Assembly: GCA_020852855.1 (NCBI GenBank)
Contig: JADZAA010000054.1
Coordinates: 1-55,458 of the forward strand
Direction of reading: 5' to 3'
DNA length: 55,458 nucleotides
From: Bacteroidota bacterium
GTDB lineage: Bacteria; Bacteroidota; Ignavibacteria; Kapaibacteriales; UBA961
Part shown: piece by piece, positions 25,880 through 35,278 of the stretch
Layout of the letters: every line of letters begins with the position of its first letter
Numbering within the stretch: the first letter of the stretch is position 1
Notes under the pieces: generated by a model
What the model was told of the DNA's origin: nothing
Database searches by the model: none
Seen by the model: only the letters and a program-made list of their open reading frames with translations
Made by a program: the position numbers and the translations under genes

Positions 25880-27226
25880 TTATTTTCCGATAATAACCAC
25901 TTCGGTTCTTCTGTTAAGTCTGCGTCCGAAGTCGGTGGAATTATCGGCAATGGGGCGAGTATCGCCGAAGCCTTCGGTTTGTATTCTATCAGCAGATATT
26001 CCCTTACGCATCAAATAATTGCGCACAGCATCAGCGCGGCGGCGCGACAGAGCCAGATTCATAATTTTGTTTCCGCGAGAATCGGTGTGACCTTCAACTC
26101 GAATGGTTACTTTGGGCTTATTCGTCAGAAATTCGCGTATAACTTCAAGTTCAAATACCGAATCGGCAATAGTGGAGCTTCCCGTGGCAAACAGAAGGTT
26201 TTCTATAATCAATTTACGCCCTATTTCCACTACGGGAATCATTTTCATCACAAGTTCGCGCTTGTATTTATCAACAATTCCGACGTTCAGAGAATCCGGA
26301 ATTGCGGGCTGGTCGGAGCGATAAGTAACTGCATAAAGATTTGTCAGTTGTGTGGAATAAGCATCGAGAATTTTGGAAAACGGCTGCGTAATATCAAATA
26401 CTGCGCCACGTGTTTCATCGGCTATTTGGCTGTACTCTTTTAACCCGAGAGGAACAATGCAAAAGGCACGAAGTTGTTTTTCTTTAAGATAATCAATCAT
26501 TGCAGCAGTAGTATATTCGGTGCGCCCGTTACCGCGTTCTCCGTATTGATGATAAGGTGCATCCGTTATTACCACTGCCACACGATTGGCAGAAGGTCTG
26601 AACTTCATTTTGCCGGCTTCTGCAAACGCCTCCAAAGTATTTTCCCTTTCGTCGCCGCCACCGCTCGCCCAAAGTCCTGTAACCCATTGCAAAAACTGTT
26701 TTACGTCGCTATTTAGAGGGTATACCTTTTCGATGACGTCAGAATACATAATAAGACCAAGCCTATAATCCACGCCGCGTCCGACAAGCGACTGCGTAAA
26801 ATTCTCGATATTGTTTCGTATACCGTTAATACTGGACTGCATAGTGCCGGTAACGTCGAGCAGAAACACAAAATCTACGGGAACGCGCTCTTTTACGGAT
26901 ATTTTCTCGACGGAAATAACTTTTTTCGGTTTGCCTGCTTCAATCACGGTAAGGTCTTTTACGGCTAAGGTATCGAATGGTTCGCCGTCGGTTGACATCA
27001 CCTCGCATATCAGCCTAACTTCAGGAAATCGAGTAATATCAACGTTTTGAATTGTCATTCTAATGTCTTGTTGCGCGGCTTTTACTTTGGCTTCTTCGGC
27101 TATTTTATCGGATTGACGCAATGAGTCGGGCGTAATTTCCAACGCAAAGGTTGGCATTACGCAAGCGCAAATCAAAGAAACTATGGTCAGCGACAGAAAA
27201 TTTATTATAGTCAATCGGTCGGTCAT
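25880..27226 (-). CDS. Secreted VWA-domain protein with OmpA-type peptidoglycan-binding C-terminus
   Basis: 448 residues. A signal sequence (about 1-29) is followed by a beta-sandwich-like region, then a von Willebrand A domain at about 118-300. Its metal-site motif reads DVTGTM, a DxTGT form of MIDAS, with later ITDAP. The C-terminal 110 residues are an OmpA-like domain: VTIRVEGHTDSRGNKIMNLALSRRRADAV and DRIQTEGFGDTRPIADN, which grips peptidoglycan. It should sit in the periplasm or on the outer membrane, binding a protein partner through the VWA face. A terminator separates it from the two barrel genes upstream on the same strand. Confidence 0.85.
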   Translation of the reverse strand: MTDRLTIINFLSLTIVSLICACVMPTFALEITPDSLRQSDKIAEEAKVKAAQQDIRMTIQNVDITRFPEVRLICEVMSTDGEPFDTLAVKDLTVIEAGKPKKVISVEKISVKERVPVDFVFLLDVTGTMQSSINGIRNNIENFTQSLVGRGVDYRLGLIMYSDVIEKVYPLNSDVKQFLQWVTGLWASGGGDERENTLEAFAEAGKMKFRPSANRVAVVITDAPYHQYGERGNGRTEYTTAAMIDYLKEKQLRAFCIVPLGLKEYSQIADETRGAVFDITQPFSKILDAYSTQLTNLYAVTYRSDQPAIPDSLNVGIVDKYKRELVMKMIPVVEIGRKLIIENLLFATGSSTIADSVFELEVIREFLTNKPKVTIRVEGHTDSRGNKIMNLALSRRRADAVRNYLMRKGISADRIQTEGFGDTRPIADNSTDFGRRLNRRTEVVIIGK

Positions 27227-27264
27227 GAATTTGGTGGCTTTGGGAACACAATATGGCGTATACT

Positions 27265-27312
27265 AATAAAAAAACCCCCATTTTGGGCGATTAGCCCGCC
27301 GATGAGGGTTTA
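27265..27312 (-). terminator. Rho-independent terminator after the 27329-28717 gene
   Basis: On the minus strand AAACCCTCATCGGCGGGC...GCCC...GGGGGTTTTTTT: outer stem AAACCC/GGGTTT and inner stem GGGC/GCCC, then seven T. It lies between the barrel gene and the VWA-OmpA gene. Confidence 0.75.
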
Positions 27313-27328
27313 TCAATCTGCGCAACAC

Positions 27329-28717
27329 TCAGAAATTCAAGCGTAACACCGGCGAAATCATAAAAATATTATTTTCAAACGCACGGCTTTCATCATTTTT
27401 GCGAAGCGGTATCGAGCAACGTGCATCAATGTAAAGCCATTGCCCTAATATCGGAAGATAGCCGCGCCCGAGCAATATTTGATTGGAATATTGCATACTT
27501 ACTCCGAAAGGATAGGTTCCTTGGCTACGGTATTCAACACGGGCAAACACCCAATCCAAGAATTTAGTCGGATGATAAAGTTCCATTCCTTTGGCATCGG
27601 CCGCAAGAAAACCGTCGCCATAGCGCACCTCTTGAATTTCTGCGTAATTCATTCCAACGTCAAAGCGCAAATAATTTTCCGGACGTTGCGGGTCTAACCA
27701 CCAATGATAGAATAAAGCGACGTGCCCGGTTGAGCGAAGAATAGGCGCAACAGATACCGTTGTATCGCGAGTATCACGGTCATTTCTTACTGTTTTATCG
27801 TATCTTGCATAAGTAAGAGGATCTACTTGCGTTCTGCTTTCAAGCGGCGTAGTCGTTTTGTCCAAAGATTTCAGCGGAGATTCGACATTAAAACTGACTC
27901 CGAATTCGGGTTGGAAAGGAGCGTGCATATCAAATCCGAAAATCCCTTTGCCTCCGTATGCCGAATTGAGTGTGCGCTTAGGCAAAAAATCCAGCAAACC
28001 GTTATCTACGTCTGAGAAGCGATAGCCCATACCGATACGAAAATTGATTAAACTCTGTATGGCGCGATTCGTAGATTGGTCATCGTTGGGATAAAGCGGG
28101 CGTTCCAATAGAATTTTTCCTTCGCCGGGTGTAAGGAAAGTATAGCCTACGTCTTCCGTTCCGATAATTGAACGCAACCAAAACTGCGTTTCGCCCATTT
28201 TAAGTGTTTGCTCGAACGCCGAAATGGAGAACGAATGAATGACGTTTACCGGTTTATCGAGATAATTGGTAATAGCGTCAATCTGCGATTCGGTAGGCGG
28301 CTGGTCCGGCGGTATGTCCCTGTAACTATACGGACGCTTCGGGTCGGAAAGTGTTCCGGCCAAAGCCCGCATCTTGGTTTGAACTTCCGATGCAACCATT
28401 TTTTCAATGCCGCACTCTATCAAAAGAATTATAAATTCAGGGTCATTTTTATCTTTTATCGGTGCAGATGTAACCGTGATATTCTGTAAATCAAGATTAG
28501 TGCGCTTGCGTCCGTCAAGGATAAAAGTCTGCAAAATCTGTAATTGCAGATTCGGCTCAGTAACTTTCCAACGCGGAAAATACGGCAACAGCAATGGATC
28601 TATAGTTTTCAGTTGGGCAAGAGCAGTCGAGTCGTCGTCTGCCGCACGAAGCTGTTGCGGCGCAAAACCCGCAACGATTATTGCGGCCAGTAGGAAAAAG
28701 CGTGTCAGAAGCATCAT
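27329..28717 (-). CDS. Predicted outer-membrane beta-barrel protein
   Basis: 462 residues. A cleavable signal (about 1-25, ending QLRAA) leads to an N-terminal region of about 180 residues that looks globular, then a C-terminal half with alternating aromatic/polar strands, ending SPVLRLNF. The terminal Phe is the outer-membrane insertion signature. No family recognised. It follows 52 bases after the next barrel gene (28770-30458) and ends at a clear terminator, so it is the last member of a unit beginning with the large periplasmic protein at 32805. Confidence 0.7.
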   Translation of the reverse strand: MMLLTRFFLLAAIIVAGFAPQQLRAADDDSTALAQLKTIDPLLLPYFPRWKVTEPNLQLQILQTFILDGRKRTNLDLQNITVTSAPIKDKNDPEFIILLIECGIEKMVASEVQTKMRALAGTLSDPKRPYSYRDIPPDQPPTESQIDAITNYLDKPVNVIHSFSISAFEQTLKMGETQFWLRSIIGTEDVGYTFLTPGEGKILLERPLYPNDDQSTNRAIQSLINFRIGMGYRFSDVDNGLLDFLPKRTLNSAYGGKGIFGFDMHAPFQPEFGVSFNVESPLKSLDKTTTPLESRTQVDPLTYARYDKTVRNDRDTRDTTVSVAPILRSTGHVALFYHWWLDPQRPENYLRFDVGMNYAEIQEVRYGDGFLAADAKGMELYHPTKFLDWVFARVEYRSQGTYPFGVSMQYSNQILLGRGYLPILGQWLYIDARCSIPLRKNDESRAFENNIFMISPVLRLNF

Positions 28718-28769
28718 ACTTAATTACGTCAAATTAATTCGTAAATACTGCATTTGCCGCTGCAACGGC

Positions 28770-30458
28770 TCAGAAATTCACCACAAATTGAAGAGATGGA
28801 ATAAACAGGGTTTCTCGTTCCCAATCTTTCGGGTCGCGTGTAACAGTACGGAACAAGCGCGCATCGCCGCGAACTGCAAATTCTTTACTGATAGGAACTT
28901 GCAACCATATTTCGCCGAGTATAGAACCATCGAAAAATTGTGCGCTCGCTCCCCAAGGTACTGTTTTGCTTAAAGTCATATATTCGATTTTACCGGAAAT
29001 TCCGCCTACGTTTTCCACCGAATGTCCATTAGCCAAATCAAAATACGGACTCAACACCTCTATGGAATCCTTGCCGCGTATATCTTTGAGTGTAGTATCT
29101 TTCCAGCGTTCCATCGAATAATATGTTCCACCGAATTTAAAGCGGAAGAAATGCGTTTCGTCTATATTGACGGCAAAAGAATAATGCCCTTGCATGTGTA
29201 TACGCGGCAAATAGCTTTGTCCATCTTTATTTGCGTCGCGTCCTGGAGTGGGATTTCTTTTAGGGTCGCCGAAAACATAAGATGCGGAAAAATTGAATAC
29301 TCCGCTTTGGTTGATGATTTTCATCGGAAAATCGAAAGCGCCATTAACGCCGAATCCGGCACTGGTTAAGCGGCGGTCGGTATTGAACACGTCTTTGGCA
29401 AGATTGGACCAACCGGAAGTAGGCAGTATTATTCCAAGTTTATACGACTCCCAAAGTACATTCGCACTCATCCGTTCGCTCCACAGCGAAGGATAGTTTA
29501 TTTCGTCCAATCCGTATTTCAGCTCAACGCCGTATTTGGGCAGGAAGTTATTGTAGACCACCACCGTATCGTTTCCGCTGACTATCGGCACACCGTTTTC
29601 GTCTAATTTTGCTTCGTAGTGACGGAATCTCAGCAAGTCGAGGAATCCCAATGTAAGTTCATTTTCATAATAATCTTGTTGCGGTTGTCCTTCGCTTATG
29701 CGGATGTATTTTTGCACATCATCGTCGGCAATTAGTTTTGTAACTCCGATTTTTTTCGGCATCCAATCGTCCTCGCCAATACCTTGAACAGGAGCAGTAA
29801 CATCGGAGCAATTTTGCTGAATTACCAAAGTTTTCAAATAGTCCGATAAATTTGCCGAAGGCGAGGATTTGGGTGCGCCGATACGCTCAAGTTCCGATGC
29901 TAAACGAACTTCTACCGACTTACCGAGATTTGCGGAAGCACGTGCCTGATTACTCTGCGAAGTAACCAATCCTATAACTTTCAGCGAAGTATCGCCTTGG
30001 ATATATCGCGAAGTAACCATATATGCAGACTTAAACGTTAGGCAATTGCTTTTGGCAAGTTTTATGTAGTAGTTAATAGCAGCACTGACTTCGGCAGTAA
30101 TACGTCCCTTGCCTTTTAATGCACTCTCAACTTCTTTCGGGTCTGGGTCGCAACCTTGTTCGTCAACGCTTTCCTGTATGGCGGAAATAAGTGAACGATT
30201 ATTTTTCTCAAAATCAACTAATCCGGCAGGTTTTACGGGCGGTACAACCAAGACTTCCGTAACCGCGGCAAGTTCCTCGCCGTTAATTTGCCAACAAGAG
30301 ATATTGCTGTATCGCCAACTCTTAAAATTAGAAAGTATGCTTCGTATCTGTGCTGCGTTTCGTTGCGCGTAGATTTCCTCGCTCCACACGTTCGTGCCAA
30401 TTACCGCAATAACAAGTAAAATTATCCGCAGCGACAGTATCGCTCTTGTCTTATTCAT
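28770..30458 (-). CDS. Predicted outer-membrane barrel protein with large soluble N-terminus
   Basis: 562 residues from ATG 30458 (MNKTRAILSLRIILLV), which gives a proper signal peptide cleaved near EEIYAQ; the longer frame to 30551 adds residues unlike a signal. Residues about 30-250 are soluble, with four scattered cysteines. A C-terminal barrel-like part ends SLQFVVNF with the terminal Phe. No homology recognised. Its gene lies between the GldM-like protein and the second barrel gene, all in one direction with 97- and 52-base gaps. A role as outer-membrane partner of the GldM-like protein is inference from gene order. Confidence 0.7.
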   Translation of the reverse strand: MNKTRAILSLRIILLVIAVIGTNVWSEEIYAQRNAAQIRSILSNFKSWRYSNISCWQINGEELAAVTEVLVVPPVKPAGLVDFEKNNRSLISAIQESVDEQGCDPDPKEVESALKGKGRITAEVSAAINYYIKLAKSNCLTFKSAYMVTSRYIQGDTSLKVIGLVTSQSNQARASANLGKSVEVRLASELERIGAPKSSPSANLSDYLKTLVIQQNCSDVTAPVQGIGEDDWMPKKIGVTKLIADDDVQKYIRISEGQPQQDYYENELTLGFLDLLRFRHYEAKLDENGVPIVSGNDTVVVYNNFLPKYGVELKYGLDEINYPSLWSERMSANVLWESYKLGIILPTSGWSNLAKDVFNTDRRLTSAGFGVNGAFDFPMKIINQSGVFNFSASYVFGDPKRNPTPGRDANKDGQSYLPRIHMQGHYSFAVNIDETHFFRFKFGGTYYSMERWKDTTLKDIRGKDSIEVLSPYFDLANGHSVENVGGISGKIEYMTLSKTVPWGASAQFFDGSILGEIWLQVPISKEFAVRGDARLFRTVTRDPKDWERETLFIPSLQFVVNF

Positions 30459-30555
30459 AATAGCGTCTTGCAAGAAATGATTTAAGAAAAAACTGATAAA
30501 GTAGGCGACACCGACATAAAACGATGCGTAAGTGTCGCCCGAACGCTGCAATTGC

Positions 30556-32805
30556 TTATTGCGAAGGTACCGATATACTGATATCGCGGCTGCTTTCGGC
30601 TACTTCCCCGTTTTCCGGATTGGTCACTTTAAGTGTTAAAGTTACAACGACAGTACCGCCGTCGAATCTGCCCGGTCGTATAGCTGGTCCTTGAATCGGA
30701 ACCGTGATTGCATATCCGTCCCCATCTACCGAAACATCAGCCATGCCGGCTGAATATCCGGTAGGAAGCGATGTTTGCTTACTGTTGATTTTTGGATTAG
30801 CCTTAATATCTTTCAATGTAGCAGTTGCTTCACAACTAAGTTGCGGTTTGCTGACTTTTATACCAATAGCCCTTACAATCGGGTTTTTACGGTCAAACCC
30901 CGGGTCGGTTGTTCCTACATTGGTAATTTTTGCTTTCTTTTGAGTTGCTTTTCCGTCTACTTCCAGCAACACCACTTTTTCACCTGTACGCGGAAATTCC
31001 CAAGCTACGCGGAACGATAGATTTTGAGCGGTTGCCGGAATACATTTAGCACTTCCGTCCGGTATCGTAAATCCTCGTGTATCGGGCAGTTGATCGCCTG
31101 TGCCGAGAACACCGCTAAGTATAAATTCACCCGGCTTTATGCTATTACCCGATGCCGGTTCTATAGGCATAGGAATAAACTTGTCGCCGTATTGGAATCC
31201 CGTAAGATTGCTCTTTATGTCTTCCTCATTGGCAATTCTGCTTTCATATACTTTCATTCTACATTCTTTGCTGTCGCTTTGCCCGCGCTCGTTAGAATGA
31301 GAAACGGTAATAGTGTAATCGCCTGCCTGCGCAGGTTGCTCGAGCACTAATTGATATTTGCGCGTTTTGCCGGCATCGCCTGCACTTGCGGCTCCAGATG
31401 CAGTACTACTACCTGACACACCAAGATCAACAACTTTCCAAGGCAAAGGCGGAACACTCGTTACAGTAGGCGGTTTTGTCGGTTGATACGGCCCTGCTTC
31501 GAAACGAATTATTGTCTTTTGCAATTTATCGAATGAGCGTGTATCCTCATCGTATATCACCACGATTGCAGGCGGCTGTTTTTGAGGCGGCAACTTGACC
31601 ACGTGCAAACTAAACACCATACTGCCTTTGTTCTGGTCAAAATTCTCCGATTGATTGGGTGCGAGAAGCTGTGCTATATACCCGTAAAGTTCTATTTTAC
31701 CTGATTTTTCACGAATTTTCTCATCAGAACTTTTCTGCGCTGCTTGTAATGCAGTCTCTAGTTTTTCTTTAAAATCCGCAAGCGTCACCTTGCCGTCGGC
31801 CAAGTCATCGGCACTCGGTACATTCATTGTCTCTAAATCTCGAACCAATTCTTTCTTAACTAATCGAAGATCTTTAACCTTTAATTGCACAGTACCTATA
31901 TTTACTTTTTCATCATCAGATATTTCACGCGTATTCATTCCTTCAGGAGAACGAATTCCGAGTATTCGGCTTGTTTGCGATGTAAAGCGCAGTTTGAACC
32001 ACCCGGGTTTTTGCGGCGGTTTGTACATTACGGAAAATGTACGCTTTTTGTATTTATTGCCGTTCAGCATTGCAAGCGTATCGGTTTTGCCCTGTGAATA
32101 GCGGAAAACACTGTCTGTCGGAATGCCCGGAGGTGCGTATTCTTGTAAGTTACCCACCATAAAATCAGGCGAATATTTCCCGTACACCGGTTGCTTGTAA
32201 AGGTCTTCTTCGTGTACGCCCGGCTTTTGTTTTGTGGCCTTTTCGTCAAGTTGGATTTGGCGCACCATTTCCAAACGCCAACCGTCTCCTATGTCTCTGG
32301 CTTCCTTAAACGGCTGTTTTTTTTCCATAAGCCGCAAAGTATCCTCCGAAGGGAAAAGAGGCATTACCACGTCGGAGCTCGGATTGTAAAATATCTGATA
32401 TTGCAAATCTTTTACATTGGCAAGGTCGACCAATTCCTTAAATCTTGCGGTTTTGTCTTTTGGTTCTAACCTTCCGTCAGCCTTAACTTTTTCGATTTCT
32501 CCGCTAACGTCAACAACGCCGACATCAACCAAGTATTCGCGGTCGTCGTCTATTAATCGTGCGACTTCAGGGTCAAGATCGCTGGTTTTTAGCGTAATTT
32601 CGTCTTGCGGGCGCGTACCTATGCCTTCACTGCCGGCACCGGCCTGCAATTGCGACAGAATACTCTCCACTATTTTCATGGATTCTTTCTGCCTTTTAAC
32701 AAGATGCTCTTCCGCTTCATCCCGCTCTACTATAATAATCAGCAGTTCGAGAATAACTGCAAGATACAGCACGAAATAGACCTTTCCGGCCCCTCCCTTA
32801 GACAT
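30556..32805 (-). CDS. Single-pass periplasmic protein, GldM/PorM-like in layout
   Basis: 749 residues. A short cytoplasmic tail of 8 residues is followed by one membrane helix (about 9-26, VYFVLYLAVILELLIIIV) with Glu20 in its middle. A charged helix comes next (EEHLVKRQKES), then roughly 680 periplasmic residues with several Ig-like beta-sandwich stretches, such as GWFKLRFTSQTSRILG, DYTITVSHSNERGQSD and GGTVVVTLTLKVTNPENG. GldM/PorM, the type IX secretion motor shaft, has the same plan: an N-terminal helix with a buried Glu and tandem periplasmic domains. The sequence itself is not clearly GldM and is longer (GldM is about 500-520). No GldL is adjacent. A GGGGGAT ribosome-binding site supports the ATG at 32805. 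Confidence 0.6.
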   Translation of the reverse strand: MSKGGAGKVYFVLYLAVILELLIIIVERDEAEEHLVKRQKESMKIVESILSQLQAGAGSEGIGTRPQDEITLKTSDLDPEVARLIDDDREYLVDVGVVDVSGEIEKVKADGRLEPKDKTARFKELVDLANVKDLQYQIFYNPSSDVVMPLFPSEDTLRLMEKKQPFKEARDIGDGWRLEMVRQIQLDEKATKQKPGVHEEDLYKQPVYGKYSPDFMVGNLQEYAPPGIPTDSVFRYSQGKTDTLAMLNGNKYKKRTFSVMYKPPQKPGWFKLRFTSQTSRILGIRSPEGMNTREISDDEKVNIGTVQLKVKDLRLVKKELVRDLETMNVPSADDLADGKVTLADFKEKLETALQAAQKSSDEKIREKSGKIELYGYIAQLLAPNQSENFDQNKGSMVFSLHVVKLPPQKQPPAIVVIYDEDTRSFDKLQKTIIRFEAGPYQPTKPPTVTSVPPLPWKVVDLGVSGSSTASGAASAGDAGKTRKYQLVLEQPAQAGDYTITVSHSNERGQSDSKECRMKVYESRIANEEDIKSNLTGFQYGDKFIPMPIEPASGNSIKPGEFILSGVLGTGDQLPDTRGFTIPDGSAKCIPATAQNLSFRVAWEFPRTGEKVVLLEVDGKATQKKAKITNVGTTDPGFDRKNPIVRAIGIKVSKPQLSCEATATLKDIKANPKINSKQTSLPTGYSAGMADVSVDGDGYAITVPIQGPAIRPGRFDGGTVVVTLTLKVTNPENGEVAESSRDISISVPSQ

Positions 32806-33101
32806 AGCAGTATCCCCCAGAAATAGTAAACAATTCAGCCTGTGAGCGTAACAGCGGGTATTGACAGGTCATACGACTCTTTGTGTATATACTATTTGAA
32901 CGATTTTTATTGCGAGACATACGCGCCGAACGAATTGTTTGCGCAACGTATAGAACAACATTATTATTCTCTAATAAATTATGCCGGATTGGACGAGCCG
33001 ACTCTCTTAATGCGCGGATAATGCGGTATTTTCATTGACTTGCCGACAAGTGCCGTGCGGGCAGCCTAATCGTAAATAGAACTGCCCGCCGTGCGTTCGT
33101 T
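32806..33101. other. Intergenic region upstream of the GldM-like gene
   Basis: No gene seen. An 8-bp inverted repeat GCGGGCAG/CTGCCCGC at 33057-33089 may end the 82-residue secreted protein's transcript, but there is no T-run. No clear TAnnTTTG box was seen for the GldM-like gene. Confidence 0.4.
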
Positions 33102-33350
33102 TTATTTCGGGCTGGATTGATTTCCGGCCGGAGCATCTGTTTTTACAACCGGAGCTGGCGTAGCCGTAGTTGAAGCCGAGCTGGTCTTGGCTGCATCGGT
33201 ACATTCTTTTTTCATTGTCATCGAGGCCTTCTTTGCTTTTTTGCTGCAACAAGATGCTGCTTTTTCATCGCAATTGGCCTGTGCTGCAATAGGTGCAATC
33301 AACATTGCACCAACGGTAAGAGCGGCGAGCATAATTTTGGTTGTTTTCAT
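33102..33350 (-). CDS. Small secreted Cys/Lys-rich protein
   Basis: 82 residues. A textbook signal peptide (residues 1-25, cut after IAAQA) leaves a 57-residue mature part beginning NCDEKAASCCSKKAKKASM. It has four cysteines (Cys27, Cys34, Cys35, Cys50) and many lysines, then a Thr/Ala/Pro-rich tail. A strong AGGAGGA ribosome-binding site (33356-33362) precedes the ATG, suggesting high expression. The cysteines could bind a metal or form disulfides; function unknown. The copper ATPase lies 2 kb away, but nothing ties them directly. Confidence 0.7.
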   Translation of the reverse strand: MKTTKIMLAALTVGAMLIAPIAAQANCDEKAASCCSKKAKKASMTMKKECTDAAKTSSASTTATPAPVVKTDAPAGNQSSPK

Positions 33351-33704
33351 ACGTTTCCTCCTAAGAGTTATAGATGAGAAAATTTCCCTTATTAAGGGCT
33401 GCTATACGGCAAATCGTTCGCAATTTACGGAATTGTCCGTGTTTTGCAATATTTTTTTCCCAAAGTGATTATTAACCTTGTTTTTCTTGACGGTTAACGC
33501 ACAATAATCACAAGCGAAATTACAAGCGGATTAGACGCACAGCATAGGTCGAAATTGCGTTCACTTGTAAGAACAAATCAATAATGGTTATGTTACTCTA
33601 ATCGAAAACGAACACGGTTTGAAAACTATTAACGGCACAGAAATCTTATTATCCGTAAATTAAGATAAATTTTACTACTGTACCCCAAAAAACCAAAGGT
33701 TGAA
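33351..33704. other. Divergent intergenic region
   Basis: Promoter region between the small secreted protein (minus) and the CoA-transferase (plus). No gene, tRNA or clear riboswitch was seen; A+T-rich, no convincing -33/-7 pair on either strand. Confidence 0.4.
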
Positions 33705-34982
33705 ATGCCCCGTTACGAAACACCGCAAAAGGCAATGTCTGCAATACGTTCCGGCGACAGAGTATTTATTCACAGCGTTGCCGCCGCGCCGCAGATGCTT
33801 ATATCCGCTATGGTGGAACAGCCGTTAAAAAACGTAGAGATAGTTCATCTGCACACCGAAGGCGATGCTCCGTACACTAAGCCTGAATATGCAGATAGTT
33901 TCCGCGTAAACGCCTTATTTATCGGTGCAAACACAAGAAAGGCAACGCAAGAAGGCCGCGCCGATTACACGCCCGTTTTCCTAAGCGAAGTTCCGGCTTT
34001 GTTCCGTAAAAAAATTCTACCGCTTGATGTTGCTCTCGTGCAGGTTTCACCGCCGGACAGCCACGGCTATTACTCGCTCGGAGTGTCAGTTGATGCAACT
34101 CGCGCAGCAATAGAATCGGCAACAACGGTTATAGCCCAAGTAAATTCTTTTATGCCGAGAACGCACGGCGACGCTTTTATTCACGAGTCCGATATTGACA
34201 TAGCAGTAATTCACGACCAACCTTTGCCGGAGGCAATACCGTCCGTTGTAGGCAATGCCGAGCTGTCAATCGGGCGATTTGTCGCCTCACTCGTAGAAGA
34301 CGGCGCAACGTTGCAAATGGGCATAGGGGCAATTCCCGATGCAGTCCTCGCCTCGTTAGACAATCATAAACGCTTAGGTATTCACACCGAGATGTTTTCC
34401 GACGGCGTAATTCCTCTGGTTGAAAAAGGCGTAATAACCGGCGAAGAAAAAAAAGTGCATCCACGAAAAATTACCGCCGGTTTTGTGATGGGAACTCGCC
34501 GGCTTTATGATTTTATCAACGACAATCCTTCGGTTAATATGCTCGATATAGGTTATATAAACGATACGGCCGTTATTCGCCGAAACCCTAAAGTTACAGC
34601 CATAAACAGTGCTATTGAGGTAGATATCACAGGGCAAGTTTGCGCCGACTCCATAGGCAAAAAAATGTATTCGGGCGTAGGCGGACAGATGGATTTCATT
34701 CGCGGCGCGGCTCTCTCGGAAGGTGGTAAACCGATAATTGCACTGCCTTCTACCACGCGAAACGGCTCAACGCGCATTTCGGTTTTTCTGAATGAAGGCG
34801 CCGGAGTAGTTTCTACGCGCGCCCACATACACTACGTAGTTACGGAGTACGGCATCGCTTACCTCTATGCGAAAAGTTTACAGGTACGAGCGCAAGAACT
34901 CGTAAATATAGCGCATCCCAATCATCGCGAAGACCTTGCACGAAGTATTTTCGAAACTCGCGGCTGGCGGATAAAAATTTGA
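33705..34982 (+). CDS. Acetyl-CoA hydrolase/CoA-transferase family protein
   Basis: 425 residues, family I CoA-transferase of the 4-hydroxybutyrate/acetate CoA-transferase group, which moves CoA between acetyl-CoA and a carboxylic acid. The N-terminal part has SGDRVFIHSVAAAPQ. The catalytic Glu is expected in LGIHTEMFSDG. The C-terminal part has the family blocks RGAALSEGGKPIIALPSTT, VTEYGIAYLYAKS and AHPNHREDL. Likely in fermentative or acyl-CoA recycling metabolism. Substrate specificity cannot be read off. It is monocistronic, closed by a strong terminator. Confidence 0.88.
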   Translation: MPRYETPQKAMSAIRSGDRVFIHSVAAAPQMLISAMVEQPLKNVEIVHLHTEGDAPYTKPEYADSFRVNALFIGANTRKATQEGRADYTPVFLSEVPALFRKKILPLDVALVQVSPPDSHGYYSLGVSVDATRAAIESATTVIAQVNSFMPRTHGDAFIHESDIDIAVIHDQPLPEAIPSVVGNAELSIGRFVASLVEDGATLQMGIGAIPDAVLASLDNHKRLGIHTEMFSDGVIPLVEKGVITGEEKKVHPRKITAGFVMGTRRLYDFINDNPSVNMLDIGYINDTAVIRRNPKVTAINSAIEVDITGQVCADSIGKKMYSGVGGQMDFIRGAALSEGGKPIIALPSTTRNGSTRISVFLNEGAGVVSTRAHIHYVVTEYGIAYLYAKSLQVRAQELVNIAHPNHREDLARSIFETRGWRIKI

Positions 34983-35034
34983 AACTGATGCGTGCCGTCA
35001 CCATCTGTAATTCGCAATAATAGAAATAAAAATG

Positions 35035-35076
35035 CCTCTGTTTCCGCACTCCATTTCGGAAACAGAGGTTTTCTTT
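35035..35076 (+). terminator. Rho-independent terminator of the CoA-transferase gene
   Basis: Perfect 12-bp stem CCTCTGTTTCCG (35035-35046) / CGGAAACAGAGG (35057-35068), 10-base loop, then TTTTCTTT. Confidence 0.92.
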
Positions 35077-35278
35077 GATGAAAAGCAGACTTTTACCGCA
35101 TAAATTCTACACGCATTTTCCGTAAAACTACACTTAAAACCACTTGAAAGCTCGGTAATTTTGCACTAAAACCTGCATAGAACGCATTATGTAGATTCGG
35201 AACAAAAAAAACCTTGCAGGCATGCATGATAGGCTTTGTATGATTTACAACGTATAATCTCAAGAATACATTCTTTTT

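Noticed and set aside
25866-25915. GGTTATT/AATAACC hairpin at the der/VWA convergence
   Set aside because: It falls within the coding end of the VWA-OmpA gene and has no T-run; most likely chance.
33007-33252. 81-codon frame overlapping the small secreted protein
   Set aside because: The 82-residue frame has a perfect ribosome-binding site and signal peptide; this one has neither.
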